Assembly: GCA_002255025.1 (NCBI GenBank)
Contig: NJEJ01000007.1
Coordinates: forward strand, 1-15,368
DNA length: 15,368 nt
Reading direction: 5' to 3'
From: Candidatus Bathyarchaeota archaeon ex4484_135
GTDB taxonomy: Archaea > Thermoproteota > Bathyarchaeia > EX4484-135
Shown here: positions 7,317 through 13,940 of the stretch, piece by piece
Layout of the letters: each line of letters begins with the position of its first letter
How positions within the stretch are numbered: the stretch's first letter is position 1
Translations under genes and position numbers: made by a program
The notes under the pieces: model-generated
Told to the model about the DNA's origin: nothing
The model's database searches: none
What the model saw: the letters and a program-made list of their open reading frames with translations, nothing else

Positions 7317-7518
7317 ATGAGCCTAACACGTATCTCACGGGCCATGGACTACCTCCGGGCGAGAGGGCGGCCAGGGCCTTCGACATCTACATATTTGCGG
7401 TCTACCTCATGATGGCCGTGGGCCAGGGGCAGGCTTCTCGGAGCGATACGGCCTGGTGGTGCTCACGGCAACATCGCCCTGGGCCTTCTCATAGGGCTGG
7501 GAGTGCTTCGTGGCTTGT
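7317..7518 (+). pseudogene. Frameshifted N-terminal remnant of a membrane protein
   Basis: ATG 7317 opens MSLTRISRAMDYLRA. Then the frame shifts to ERAARAFDIYIFAVYLMMAV (first membrane segment, up to about GQG), shifts again to FSERYGLVVLTAT, and once more to NIALGLLIGLGVLRGL (second membrane segment). At least three frame changes in 200 bases make it dead. It lies 33 bases after the GH13-like stop on the same strand, so it was probably the fourth gene of the operon, perhaps a transporter, although the family cannot be named from two helices. Its downstream part is replaced by the minus-strand ACT-V4R gene, whose last codons are antisense to it. A T5 run at 7291-7295 could end the operon message. 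Confidence 0.5.
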
Positions 7519-8306
7519 TCTATTATGAATTCGCAGTATTCGTCTCCCTTTGCTATGCATTTTACTTCCCTCACCCTGAAGTCCCTCCCATAAGCCTCTT
7601 TGAACACGCCAGCTAGAACTCCTCTTATCAGGTGGCTCACCGGCCTATCCCTCTTGCCTATGAATGGCGTGCACTCGAAGTTCCCATGAAGCCTTATCAC
7701 GAATCTAAGTTCTTCTTCATCACACTCTACTACCTCATAGCCAAACCAGCCGGCAGCTATGTGTAAGGCCAGGAAAGCCTCAATTAAATCACATCCCTTA
7801 AGGCCGTAAGATTCTTTTAGCTTCTTGGCGGATTCTCTACCGACGGCTTCACCCATATCGAATAATATGGCGTGACCTCCTGAGCCAAAGGTCTTATCTA
7901 ACCAATCGAACATAGCACCTACGTCATCTACATCCAACATCACGATCCTCTCACCTAGGAAAAGCGTGGTGTAAGTAGTTCCATCTATTGCGATATCGCC
8001 GAACTTCTTGACTATGACTTCTGCATTCAGTACTACGTCAAGAGCCTTAAGCTCCTCAACTAACTCCTCGGGCTTAAGCTTGGAGTCCGTGAGGTCTAAG
8101 AATAGCGTTAGGATACCCGTATCCTTGCCTGGCTCAGCCGTTATCATGCCCGATAAGATGTTAACCTTGTGTTCAGCTATCTTAGAAGCAATCTTAGCTA
8201 AAACGCCAGGGACGTTCTTGCCCTCAATCACGAGCTGCGTGATACGCTTACCGGGAGCATAAATGGCACAAGGGATTATCCTAGGGCGGTTATTAAGACC
8301 GCCCAC
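7407..8306 (-). CDS. ACT domain plus V4R domain sensor protein
   Basis: ACT domains bind small ligands, often amino acids. V4R domains bind small molecules such as hydrocarbons. With a GTG start at 8306 the product has 299 residues. The ACT domain is at about 21-97 (ITQLVIEGKNVPGVLAKIAS onward). The V4R domain spans about 145-265 and ends in the typical CIAKGDEYCEF, with two cysteines eight residues apart. No DNA-binding domain is visible, so it may act as a sensor or through a partner. GTG 8306 is preceded by GGTGAG with six bases between. The upstream ATG at 8351 would overlap the TATA box. The last 30 or so residues (from QPYEKAQG) are antisense to a membrane-protein remnant and are probably not part of the original protein. 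A shrunken paralogue lies at 13941-14132. Confidence 0.75.
   Translation of the reverse strand: MGGLNNRPRIIPCAIYAPGKRITQLVIEGKNVPGVLAKIASKIAEHKVNILSGMITAEPGKDTGILTLFLDLTDSKLKPEELVEELKALDVVLNAEVIVKKFGDIAIDGTTYTTLFLGERIVMLDVDDVGAMFDWLDKTFGSGGHAILFDMGEAVGRESAKKLKESYGLKGCDLIEAFLALHIAAGWFGYEVVECDEEELRFVIRLHGNFECTPFIGKRDRPVSHLIRGVLAGVFKEAYGRDFRVREVKCIAKGDEYCEFIIEQATKHSQPYEKAQGDVAVSTTRPYRSEKPAPGPRPS
8284..8304 (-). promoter_or_regulatory. Hairpin at the start codon of the ACT-V4R gene
   Basis: GGGCGGT and ACCGCCC form a perfect seven-pair GC-rich stem with a seven-base loop. On the minus strand the stem begins with the last base of the proposed GTG start, so folding of the message could hinder initiation. 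It is also part of the coding sequence (VGGLNNRP), so the symmetry may be chance. Confidence 0.35.
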
Positions 8307-8340
8307 TCTATTCTCACCCTGAGAGGAAAAAAGTCCGGCC

Positions 8341-8348
8341 AATATAAG
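8341..8348 (-). promoter_or_regulatory. TATA box of the ACT-V4R gene
   Basis: On the minus strand this reads CTTATATT, centred near 8344. Transcription would begin near 8318, leaving a leader of about 12 bases that contains the GGTGAG site before GTG 8306. Confidence 0.45.
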
Positions 8349-8420
8349 CATTCATAGTTGGGGAATAACGTTGTTGTAAGTATCCTGTGATTAAAGTTGC
8401 GTCCGTGATGACAGTAGCCA

Positions 8421-8673
8421 TCATCTCCTGATATGGTGAAGCCCTACCTCAATCCTTTTATCACCGGAGCCTATGCCCCGGAGTCGGAGCATAGGAGGCA
8501 TAGACCCATTTTCCTCAAAGGGGCATAGGAAAAATACAGTTTCTCCTCCTAAGTCCACAAGGTAACCAACAGCTATCCATCCGTTGTATGTTTGGGTATG
8601 ATGGCAATGAAGCACCTATGATTTCCTTAATTTCGTCAAAGGAGAGTTCAATCGTGTCGTGCTTGCTTTTCAT
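8421..8673 (-). pseudogene. Frameshifted DUF7662-like small protein gene
   Basis: DUF7662 proteins are small, often appear in defence or accessory contexts, and have no established function. ATG 8673 opens MKSKHDTIELSFDEIKEIIG and ASLPSYP, matching the family pattern of L-T-F-E-E-I-x-x-I-L-G followed by LP. The continuation is in another frame: TYNGWIAVGYLVDLGGETVF, matching the family's second half (AW-x-x-x-GW-x-VD-x-VDL-x-x-ETV-x-F). About 25 residues normally found between the halves are missing, so there has been a deletion with a frame change near 8585-8600. The rest of the frame (FEENGSM onward) is unlike the family. The promoter upstream looks intact. I consider the gene dead, although the N-terminal 50 codons could still be translated. 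Confidence 0.5.
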
Positions 8674-8697
8674 GCAGACCCGTCGGGGTTAGTAAGG

Positions 8698-8707
8698 TTA
8701 TATAAAT
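8698..8707 (-). promoter_or_regulatory. TATA box of the DUF7662-like remnant
   Basis: On the minus strand ATTTATATAA is centred 29 bases before ATG 8673, the spacing of a leaderless archaeal transcript. It is one of the best TATA boxes in the window, although the gene it serves is broken. Confidence 0.55.
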
Positions 8708-8725
8708 GTCTCGGATGAACTCATA

Positions 8726-8743
8726 AACTCGCTCTCGCGAGTT
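8726..8743 (-). terminator. Hairpin at the end of the aminotransferase-radical SAM operon
   Basis: AACTCGC and GCGAGTT form a perfect seven-pair stem with a four-base loop (GAGA on the minus strand). It starts within the TAA stop of the radical SAM gene and is followed by TTTAT on the minus strand. Position suggests a terminator or 3' end stabiliser, although archaea rely mostly on T runs and the run here is short. Confidence 0.35.
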
Positions 8744-9752
8744 AGACGCATTTGATCCCAGCCTCACCACCCTTGAGCACGTAGAACCTCTGGCCCTTGT
8801 AGTCCCTCACGACCAAGAGGCCTTCTGAGATGAGCCTGTCGAGCTCGGCCCTGACCATGATGGGTTCCTCGCCCGTGGAAAGGCATAGCTCGTGGAATCT
8901 GCAGGGCCTACGCTCTAAGATGGCGATCAAGGCTTTCCTTAGCTCTCCGGCTCTCTTCCTGACGGGTCCTAGCCTAGGTGAGTGCCATGAGATGACCTCG
9001 ATATCCCTTAGCTGGCACGACAGGTAATCTGCTATGGCCTTGAGCTCCTCTGGGGAGAGGGCTTCTACATAGGGCTCAGCTGGCGGCCTGGTGGGCGTGT
9101 TGACCTGTACTTGGTCGGGCCTTGTGGACCTGAGGACCTCGACCAGACGGCTTAAGCTAGTCTCGTCCGTGTTGATGGGCTTCCCATGTGCCTTGAGGAA
9201 CATGGACTGTATGGCTAACCTCCCCTTAGCAGTTTTCCTGACCTCCTTAAGGCCGTCGATAACCATGTCCAGTTCTACGCCCTCAGCTGGCCTGTTCACG
9301 AGGCTAAAGATGTCTGGCAGGGCAGCATCCAGCTTAGCCACGATCACATCGGCATTCCTGACGGCTTCCACTACCTCGCCAAGCCAGAAGAGGGAGGAGT
9401 TCGTCAGTATGGCCACGGGCACGCTGGGACAGAGGTCCTTGACGGCCTCTATCATCTCGCCCAACCCTGGGTGAAGTGTTGGTTCTCCGCAGCCCGAGAA
9501 GGTCACGTGGTCTAGGAAGCGGATGTCCATGCCTTCTAACACAGCCTTGAGTTCCCTCACCAGGTCGTCAAGGTAAACCTTCGGCTTGAAATCGCGGGGA
9601 GAGCTTACCTTGTTTACCGTCCTACCGAGTTGGCAGTAAATACAATCGAAGGTGCAGGTCTTCGGGGGGAGAATGAGGTCTATGCCGAGAGATCGGCCGA
9701 GCCTCCAAGATATTATGGGGCCGTACACTATGGACGTCCTACTCACCTTCAC
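8742..9752 (-). CDS. Radical SAM protein, COG0731 (Tyw1-like) type, with C-terminal winged helix
   Basis: Radical SAM enzymes use a [4Fe-4S] cluster to cleave S-adenosylmethionine and start radical chemistry. The cluster ligands are C33, C37 and C40 in CTFDCIYC. FSGCGEPTLHP (85-95) is the GGE-type motif that contacts the SAM amino group. The opening GPIISWRLGRSLGIDLI is typical of the COG0731 group, which includes relatives of the wyosine enzyme TYW1. Residues about 270-330 (LRKALIAILERRP through LISEGLLVV) look like a winged helix-turn-helix. The substrate is unknown. The start is GTG 9752 and the gene follows the aminotransferase stop by 19 bases, so they are probably one operon. That pairing could mean a shared pathway, but nothing names it. 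Confidence 0.8.
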   Translation of the reverse strand: MKVSRTSIVYGPIISWRLGRSLGIDLILPPKTCTFDCIYCQLGRTVNKVSSPRDFKPKVYLDDLVRELKAVLEGMDIRFLDHVTFSGCGEPTLHPGLGEMIEAVKDLCPSVPVAILTNSSLFWLGEVVEAVRNADVIVAKLDAALPDIFSLVNRPAEGVELDMVIDGLKEVRKTAKGRLAIQSMFLKAHGKPINTDETSLSRLVEVLRSTRPDQVQVNTPTRPPAEPYVEALSPEELKAIADYLSCQLRDIEVISWHSPRLGPVRKRAGELRKALIAILERRPCRFHELCLSTGEEPIMVRAELDRLISEGLLVVRDYKGQRFYVLKGGEAGIKCV

Positions 9753-9771
9753 GTCAGCCGTCCGTGACCTA

Positions 9772-11184
9772 TTAAGCCTTGACCTTATCCACCCATTCCC
9801 TGACGGCCTTCTCTGAGGCGAACTCGGACATGAATTCCTCTATGGCCTCTACGAGCTTCCCGGCCTGTCCTTCCCCATGTGCCATGGAGGCGAAGAAGTG
9901 TGCGTTCTGTTCCGTCATGTAGAGCACGCCCTTCAGCCTCATGAACAAGTGGAACAGCTCGTAGACCTTAGTGCTCCACCTTGCCTCGACCGCTGTCCTG
10001 TGGTTCGCGGGCCTCCTGGTCGTGAAGTGGAGTCCTATCATGCTCCCCTCACCCGTGGCATGGCACGGTAGCCCAAATTCATCGCCTAGCTTGTTCAGTT
10101 CTTCTCTGACCTTGTTCCAGAGGCTGTTGAAGTGCTCGTAGAGGTGCCTGTGGGCGTTGAGGTGGCTGACCAGGGCATAGCCAGCTGCAAGCGTTATGGG
10201 GTTGCCCGTGAAGGTCCCCCCATGTGCACTCCTCTCCCTCGGGTCGGGGTGCTTCAAGTGGTCGAGGAGCTCCATTACCTCGGACGGGCCTGCGAAGGCA
10301 CCTGCACCTGGAAAACCTCCTCCTATCGCCTTGCCTAAGACGACCAGGTCGGCCTTGATGCCGAAGTACTCCTGTGCTCCCCCAGGTGCGAGCCTGAAGC
10401 CCGTTATGACCTCATCGAAGATTAAAAGGACCCCGTGCTCATAGGTCAGGTCCCTGAGGCCCTTTAAGTAGCCTGGCTCGGGGCCTATGCACCCTGCGGC
10501 ACCCATCACGGGCTCCACTATCACGGCCGCTACGTCGTCGTCCTTGAGAGCTCTCTCGATCGCCTCTAAGTCATTGAAGGGCACCACGAGCGTGTTGGCT
10601 ATGGCTTCATCTGGCAGCCCCTTAGATTCCGGTACGTTGTAAGGAGGGGCTACCCCGACGTGTAGGCCATCGTAAGCACCATGCCAGCCGCCCTCCATCT
10701 TTATGACCTTCTTGCGGCCCGTGAAGGCTCTGGCGAGCCTGAGGGCGTACATGACAGATTCGGTCCCGCTGTTGCAGAACCTTATCATTTCAATACCCGG
10801 GAGCACCTTCACCAACAGCTCTGCGTAATCAACCAGGAGCTCGTGTGGATATCCCAGGTGGGTCCCGCGTGAGGCTATTTCCCTCACTTTCTCTAACACG
10901 AAGTCAGGTGCATGGCCAAGCACGTGGACGCCGTGGCCCATCCAGTAGTCGTCGTACACGTTGCCGTCTATGTCCCATACGAGCGGGCCTTTGGCCCTAG
11001 ATATGAAGGCCGGATAAGGCTTGTAGAACCTTATGTGGTAGTTCGTTCCTCCTGGGAGGACGGATTGAGCCCTTCTGAATAACTCTTTAGAACGTGGCGT
11101 CCTCATCTTGTATTCGGCGGCCATCTTCCTCCATCGCTCCTCGAGCCTTGCTTCTACATGGGCATCTAGCGGCAGGCGGACCAC
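9772..11184 (-). CDS. Class III PLP aminotransferase, glutamate-1-semialdehyde aminomutase-like
   Basis: The family moves amino groups using pyridoxal phosphate; HemL makes 5-aminolevulinate for tetrapyrroles. The product has 470 residues. Visible features are the phosphate-binding NSGTES (138-143), GGWHGAYDG (165-173), the ring-binding aspartate in IFDEVITGFR (D257), the Schiff-base lysine in VLGKAIGGGFP (K285), and GGTFTGNP (322-329). These match HemL-like proteins, but it is longer than HemL (about 430), has a 30-residue charged N-terminal extension, and has no heme gene nearby. A different substrate is therefore quite possible, so no symbol is given. GTG 11184 sits about 28 bases from the TAATTA element, which fits a leaderless transcript. 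It is probably cotranscribed with the radical SAM gene. Confidence 0.85.
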   Translation of the reverse strand: MVRLPLDAHVEARLEERWRKMAAEYKMRTPRSKELFRRAQSVLPGGTNYHIRFYKPYPAFISRAKGPLVWDIDGNVYDDYWMGHGVHVLGHAPDFVLEKVREIASRGTHLGYPHELLVDYAELLVKVLPGIEMIRFCNSGTESVMYALRLARAFTGRKKVIKMEGGWHGAYDGLHVGVAPPYNVPESKGLPDEAIANTLVVPFNDLEAIERALKDDDVAAVIVEPVMGAAGCIGPEPGYLKGLRDLTYEHGVLLIFDEVITGFRLAPGGAQEYFGIKADLVVLGKAIGGGFPGAGAFAGPSEVMELLDHLKHPDPRERSAHGGTFTGNPITLAAGYALVSHLNAHRHLYEHFNSLWNKVREELNKLGDEFGLPCHATGEGSMIGLHFTTRRPANHRTAVEARWSTKVYELFHLFMRLKGVLYMTEQNAHFFASMAHGEGQAGKLVEAIEEFMSEFASEKAVREWVDKVKA

Positions 11185-11208
11185 CTGGCCCAGTAAGGAC
11201 CGACCGGC

Positions 11209-11214
11209 TAATTA
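11209..11214. promoter_or_regulatory. Palindromic TATA-like element shared by divergent genes
   Basis: TAATTA within CTAATTAAG is the only AT-rich site between the two divergent genes. It is 28 bases from the GTG of the aminotransferase (leaderless) and 63 bases from the TTG of the acetyltransferase (a leader of about 37 bases with its own ribosome binding site). Confidence 0.4.
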
Positions 11215-11274
11215 AGATGAAGGTCAAGGCTCATATTGAGCTAGAGGTCAGCAGGACCCGTGAGGTGCTTTCCC

Positions 11275-12231
11275 TTGGCCCGGGAGCCTGAGGTCAGGAT
11301 AAGGGAGTTCGAGGAAGGCAGGGACGAGAGAGCCTGGATAGAGCTCTTCAACGCCTACTTCGGGCACTACTACGGACGTGAGTTTGAGCCCCTGGACGAA
11401 GATGACGTGGAGTGGTTCAAGAACTCGCCCTGGTGGCGTGATTCCCAGGTCTTCTTGGCCGAGGTATCGGGGGAGCCCGTGGGCATCATAAGGCCCGTCG
11501 TCGACCGCCAGCGTGAGCCCCCGAAGGGCTACATATGGGGCTTCGCTGTCAAGCCGGAACTGGAGGGCTCGGAAGTAGATAGGAAGCTCCTCACGAAGGC
11601 CGTGGAATGGCTGGTCTTACAAGGCGCGAAAGCCGTTCAAGCCAACGCAAGGGACAACATGAAGGCCAGGATAAAGCTCTACGAGGAAGAAGGCTTCAAG
11701 CTCATAAGACCCTTCAGCGTGATGAGGCTTAGGCCTCCTGACCTCAGGGACGATCTAAGGCCTAATCGGGAGGTCAGGCTCAGGAGAGCCAATCCTCTTA
11801 ATAATGAGGAGGACCTGAAAATCTTGAACAGGCTTGAGAATGAGGCATTCTCTGAACACTTCGATTTCAGGCCGAGCAGCCTCGAGGAGACCAGGGCCTT
11901 CTTAGAACATGAGGGCTATGAGGACCTCGTGGTATTCGCTTACTTAGCCAGCAAGCCGGTCGGCTTCGTCATAGCATCCGTCAGCAAGAACCTGCCCGAG
12001 CTCGAGTTCAAGAGGGGCATCATAATGGACATAGGCGTCCTGAAGCCCTATAGGAGGAAGGGCATAGGGACGGCCCTCATGTTAGAGGCGATAAACTGGA
12101 TATGGTCTAAGGGGGCCGAGGTAGTTGAGTTGAGCGTTGATGACGATAACCCGACCGGGGCTACCGCCTTCTACGCCAGGCTGGGCTTCAAGAGGGCCTT
12201 CAGGACCCTCGTTTACTTGAGGGAGCTCTGA
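11275..12231 (+). CDS. Tandem GNAT-fold N-acetyltransferase
   Basis: GNAT enzymes transfer the acetyl group of acetyl-CoA to amines, including protein N-termini. With start TTG 11275 the product is 318 residues with two GNAT repeats: about 5-150 and about 165-315. The second repeat has a complete acetyl-CoA loop, YRRKGIGTALM, and the late motif FYARLGFKRA. The first has the late motif YEEEGFKLIRP but PELEGSEVDRKLL where R-x-x-G-x-G is expected, so it probably does not bind CoA in the usual way. TTG 11275 has GAGGTG (11261-11266) eight bases before it; GTG 11260 would overlap that site. The substrate cannot be told. Confidence 0.8.
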   Translation: MAREPEVRIREFEEGRDERAWIELFNAYFGHYYGREFEPLDEDDVEWFKNSPWWRDSQVFLAEVSGEPVGIIRPVVDRQREPPKGYIWGFAVKPELEGSEVDRKLLTKAVEWLVLQGAKAVQANARDNMKARIKLYEEEGFKLIRPFSVMRLRPPDLRDDLRPNREVRLRRANPLNNEEDLKILNRLENEAFSEHFDFRPSSLEETRAFLEHEGYEDLVVFAYLASKPVGFVIASVSKNLPELEFKRGIIMDIGVLKPYRRKGIGTALMLEAINWIWSKGAEVVELSVDDDNPTGATAFYARLGFKRAFRTLVYLREL

Positions 12232-12262
12232 GCCCTAAGGCCCCATGTCGAGCTCGCAAAGC

Positions 12263-12276
12263 TTATCTTTTTATCC
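12263..12276 (+). promoter_or_regulatory. Promoter of the HEPN gene
   Basis: TTATCTTTTTATCC is a T-rich TATA-type element. AGGTGGTG (12294-12301) then lies seven bases before GTG 12309, so the transcript would have only a short leader. Confidence 0.35.
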
Positions 12277-12308
12277 CCAAGGCCCCAGGTCGAAGGTGGT
12301 GCCCCTGC

Positions 12309-12719
12309 GTGAGCACGCCGAGGCTCGTGGGCAGGATGATCAGGAGGGCCCAAGAGGCCCGTAAGTCGGCAGACGCGAACTTGAGCACGGGGTTGTTTAA
12401 TCTCGCGTGCATAAGTGCTTATCAGTTCGTGCAGCTCATGATAAAGGCCAGGATTATGGAGAGGACGGGCATAGAACCGAGCGTGAGAGGCATAAAGGAC
12501 CTTTTAGAGACGTTGGCTGAGGTGCTCGGGAAGAAGGAGGAATTCTCGAAGTTCTTAGAAGAGGTCAGGGCCGATATAGAGTTCGTCGAGGAGCTGTACG
12601 GCCGTTCTAAGAGGGATCCGTCCTCCTGCACGAGGGAGGAAGCTGAAAAGTTCGTCATGATAGCTGACCGCATAGTGGGTTTCATCGAGGACCTAGTAGA
12701 AGAAGTTGGTCCAGTTTAA
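12309..12719 (+). CDS. HEPN-domain protein
   Basis: HEPN domains are small helical bundles. Many are RNases of toxin pairs with a nucleotidyltransferase (MNT) partner, and others only bind. The 136-residue product is all helical. It has the HEPN opening of a helix followed by LFNLACISAYQFVQLMIKAR (about 29-48) and the C-terminal REEAEKFVMIADRIVGFIED. The histidine common in the second helix of prokaryotic HEPN proteins (FHAxQ) is a serine (ISAYQ), and there is no histidine in the protein at all, so the R-x(4-6)-H RNase motif is absent. No MNT gene is next to it. It ends four bases from the eL19 stop, tail to tail. Function is unknown. Confidence 0.65.
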   Translation: MSTPRLVGRMIRRAQEARKSADANLSTGLFNLACISAYQFVQLMIKARIMERTGIEPSVRGIKDLLETLAEVLGKKEEFSKFLEEVRADIEFVEELYGRSKRDPSSCTREEAEKFVMIADRIVGFIEDLVEEVGPV

Positions 12720-12723
12720 GAAA

Positions 12724-13182
12724 TCAGGCCTTTGGCTTCCTCCATAGGCCATGTGCGGTTATATAACGCTCGAGGTCAGCTATCGATTTGAAGGCCCCTC
12801 CTTTCGCCATCATGTAAAGGTGCCTGTAGACGCTCCTAGTGATGGCCCTTTTGTCTCGGAGGTACCTGAGCCTCTTCCTTACGGCTCTTATACGGATTAT
12901 CCAGAGCCTCTTCCTCGGCATTATGGCTCCTCTTGAGCCGCTCCTTGAGCCAGGGCCACGCCTCCGGCCCTTCTTCTTCTGAGCCTTTATCTTACGTGCC
13001 CTCGCCCTGCTGACGCCCTTCTCCGGCTTCGCTCTTATGATGCCCTCATGTATCAGGCGTCTTATCTCCTCCTTCGTTATGGCATCTGCTACTACGTCCA
13101 AGTACTCCGGGTCAATCCAGATGCGTGATTCCCCTACCCCTAAGACCTCGGCCGCCATCCTCCTCTTCGACCTCAGGTTCAT
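12724..13182 (-). CDS. rpl19e: Large-subunit ribosomal protein eL19
   Basis: eL19 is a basic protein of the archaeal and eukaryotic large ribosomal subunit that contacts 23S rRNA. The 152 residues match the family's usual length. The opening MNLRSKRRMAAEVLGVGESR, the central basic RARARKIKAQKKKGRRRGPG (about 60-79) and the end LERYITAHGLWRKPKA are characteristic. The start is ATG 13182; there is no strong ribosome binding site. The promoter is probably the GCTTATAAAC element near 13215 on this strand. In many archaea this gene lies in the spc-type ribosomal operon between eL32 and uL18. Here its neighbours are a HEPN gene and a ferredoxin, so it is apparently transcribed alone. Confidence 0.95.
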   Translation of the reverse strand: MNLRSKRRMAAEVLGVGESRIWIDPEYLDVVADAITKEEIRRLIHEGIIRAKPEKGVSRARARKIKAQKKKGRRRGPGSRSGSRGAIMPRKRLWIIRIRAVRKRLRYLRDKRAITRSVYRHLYMMAKGGAFKSIADLERYITAHGLWRKPKA

Positions 13183-13210
13183 GGCCTACCCGGGAGGGGA
13201 GGAACCCACT

Positions 13211-13220
13211 GTTTATAAGC
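13211..13220. promoter_or_regulatory. TATA element shared by eL19 and ferredoxin genes
   Basis: GTTTATAAGC reads as a good TATA box on both strands (GCTTATAAAC on the minus strand). It is 33 bases from the eL19 ATG and 36 from the ferredoxin GTG, and no other AT-rich site lies between the two genes. Confidence 0.45.
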
Positions 13221-13250
13221 ATAGCCCCTGCGGACCCCTATGCCAAGGCG

Positions 13251-13712
13251 GTGGCCGGGTTGGGGGAGAGCATAGACATATTCGGCCTAATGGTGGAGGA
13301 AGAGGAGAAGCGTAAGAAGGCCCTCAGGGAAGAGGTGCTCGGTGCCCTCGGCGTCCCGGACTTCTTCAAAGGAGGTTCCATCTGGATAGACGCGAGGAAG
13401 TGCTATGGCCGTGAATGTGATATGTGCGTGAAAGCTTGCCCGACGAAGGCCATATTCTGGCGTGGTGGACAGTTAGTCGTACAGGAGGAAATATGTCTCT
13501 TCTGCACCGCCTGTGTGGCCAACTGCATGGTCGAGGGATGTATAAGGGTCAGGAGGACTAGGCCGGACGGAACCGTAGAAGAGTTTAGCTCCCTGAGGGA
13601 GGTAGCCACCCTCTTAAGGTCCATATCTGGCAGGAAGGCCCTGGAAGCCGTCGAGAAGATATTCCCAAGCCTAGGCGACTTCTTAAGCCGGTTCGGGCCC
13701 TTGAGGAGCTGA
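13251..13712 (+). CDS. 2[4Fe-4S] ferredoxin-type protein
   Basis: The protein carries two [4Fe-4S] cluster motifs and probably moves electrons in the cytoplasm. With start GTG 13251 it has 153 residues. The first motif is CYGRECDMCVKACP (C51, C56, C59, C63) and the second is CLFCTACVANC (C82, C85, C88, C92). The first pair has four residues between cysteines instead of two. A charged helix (about 15-30) precedes the clusters and a helical tail of about 55 residues follows, so it is longer than simple ferredoxins (55-80 residues). The start could also be TTG 13260, which has GGCGGTGG before it. The frame open upstream of 13251 lies over the eL19 head and the promoter and is not likely coding. 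A link to the aldehyde oxidoreductase, which uses ferredoxin, is possible but not shown. Confidence 0.75.
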   Translation: MAGLGESIDIFGLMVEEEEKRKKALREEVLGALGVPDFFKGGSIWIDARKCYGRECDMCVKACPTKAIFWRGGQLVVQEEICLFCTACVANCMVEGCIRVRRTRPDGTVEEFSSLREVATLLRSISGRKALEAVEKIFPSLGDFLSRFGPLRS

Positions 13713-13729
13713 CCGGGACGGCCGATACG

Positions 13730-13737
13730 CTTATTAT
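13730..13737 (+). promoter_or_regulatory. Promoter of tRNA-Val
   Basis: CTTATTAT is centred about 30 bases before the first base of the mature tRNA, a normal archaeal spacing. It lies 18 bases after the ferredoxin stop. Confidence 0.45.
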
Positions 13738-13763
13738 GGCCTGCCGGAGGCCCTTCCTAATGG

Positions 13764-13840
13764 GGGCCGGTGGTCTAGCCTGGTAGGACGCCTCCCTTAC
13801 GAGGAGGAGGTCCCCGGTTCAAATCCGGGCCGGCCCACCA
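13764..13840 (+). tRNA. tRNA-Val (anticodon TAC)
   Basis: All arms fold. The acceptor stem is GGGCCGG with CCGGCCC. The D arm is GTCT...GGAC. The anticodon stem is CCTCC with GGAGG around loop CTTACGA, giving anticodon TAC. The variable loop is AGGTC and the T arm is CCCGG-TTCAAAT-CCGGG. It has an A discriminator and an encoded CCA. There is no intron. Confidence 0.95.
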
Positions 13841-13940
13841 CCGCTGAGGACTCTCAATACCTTCACAGTAACATTAGTGATCGAGCTTCCCTCAATTAGG
13901 ACTATCAGTAGAATGAAATTGCATCGTGCGTGAAACATGC

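Noticed and set aside
11217..11291. Small ORF beginning MKVKAHIELEVSRTREVLSL, reminiscent of Pcc1 heads
   Set aside because: Its ATG lies before the likely transcription start set by TAATTA, it has no ribosome binding site, and it ends after 24 codons inside the acetyltransferase head.
13125..13250. N-terminal extension of the ferredoxin to ATG 13125
   Set aside because: It overlaps the eL19 head and the TATA element, and its P/S/R-rich translation is the antisense of eL19.
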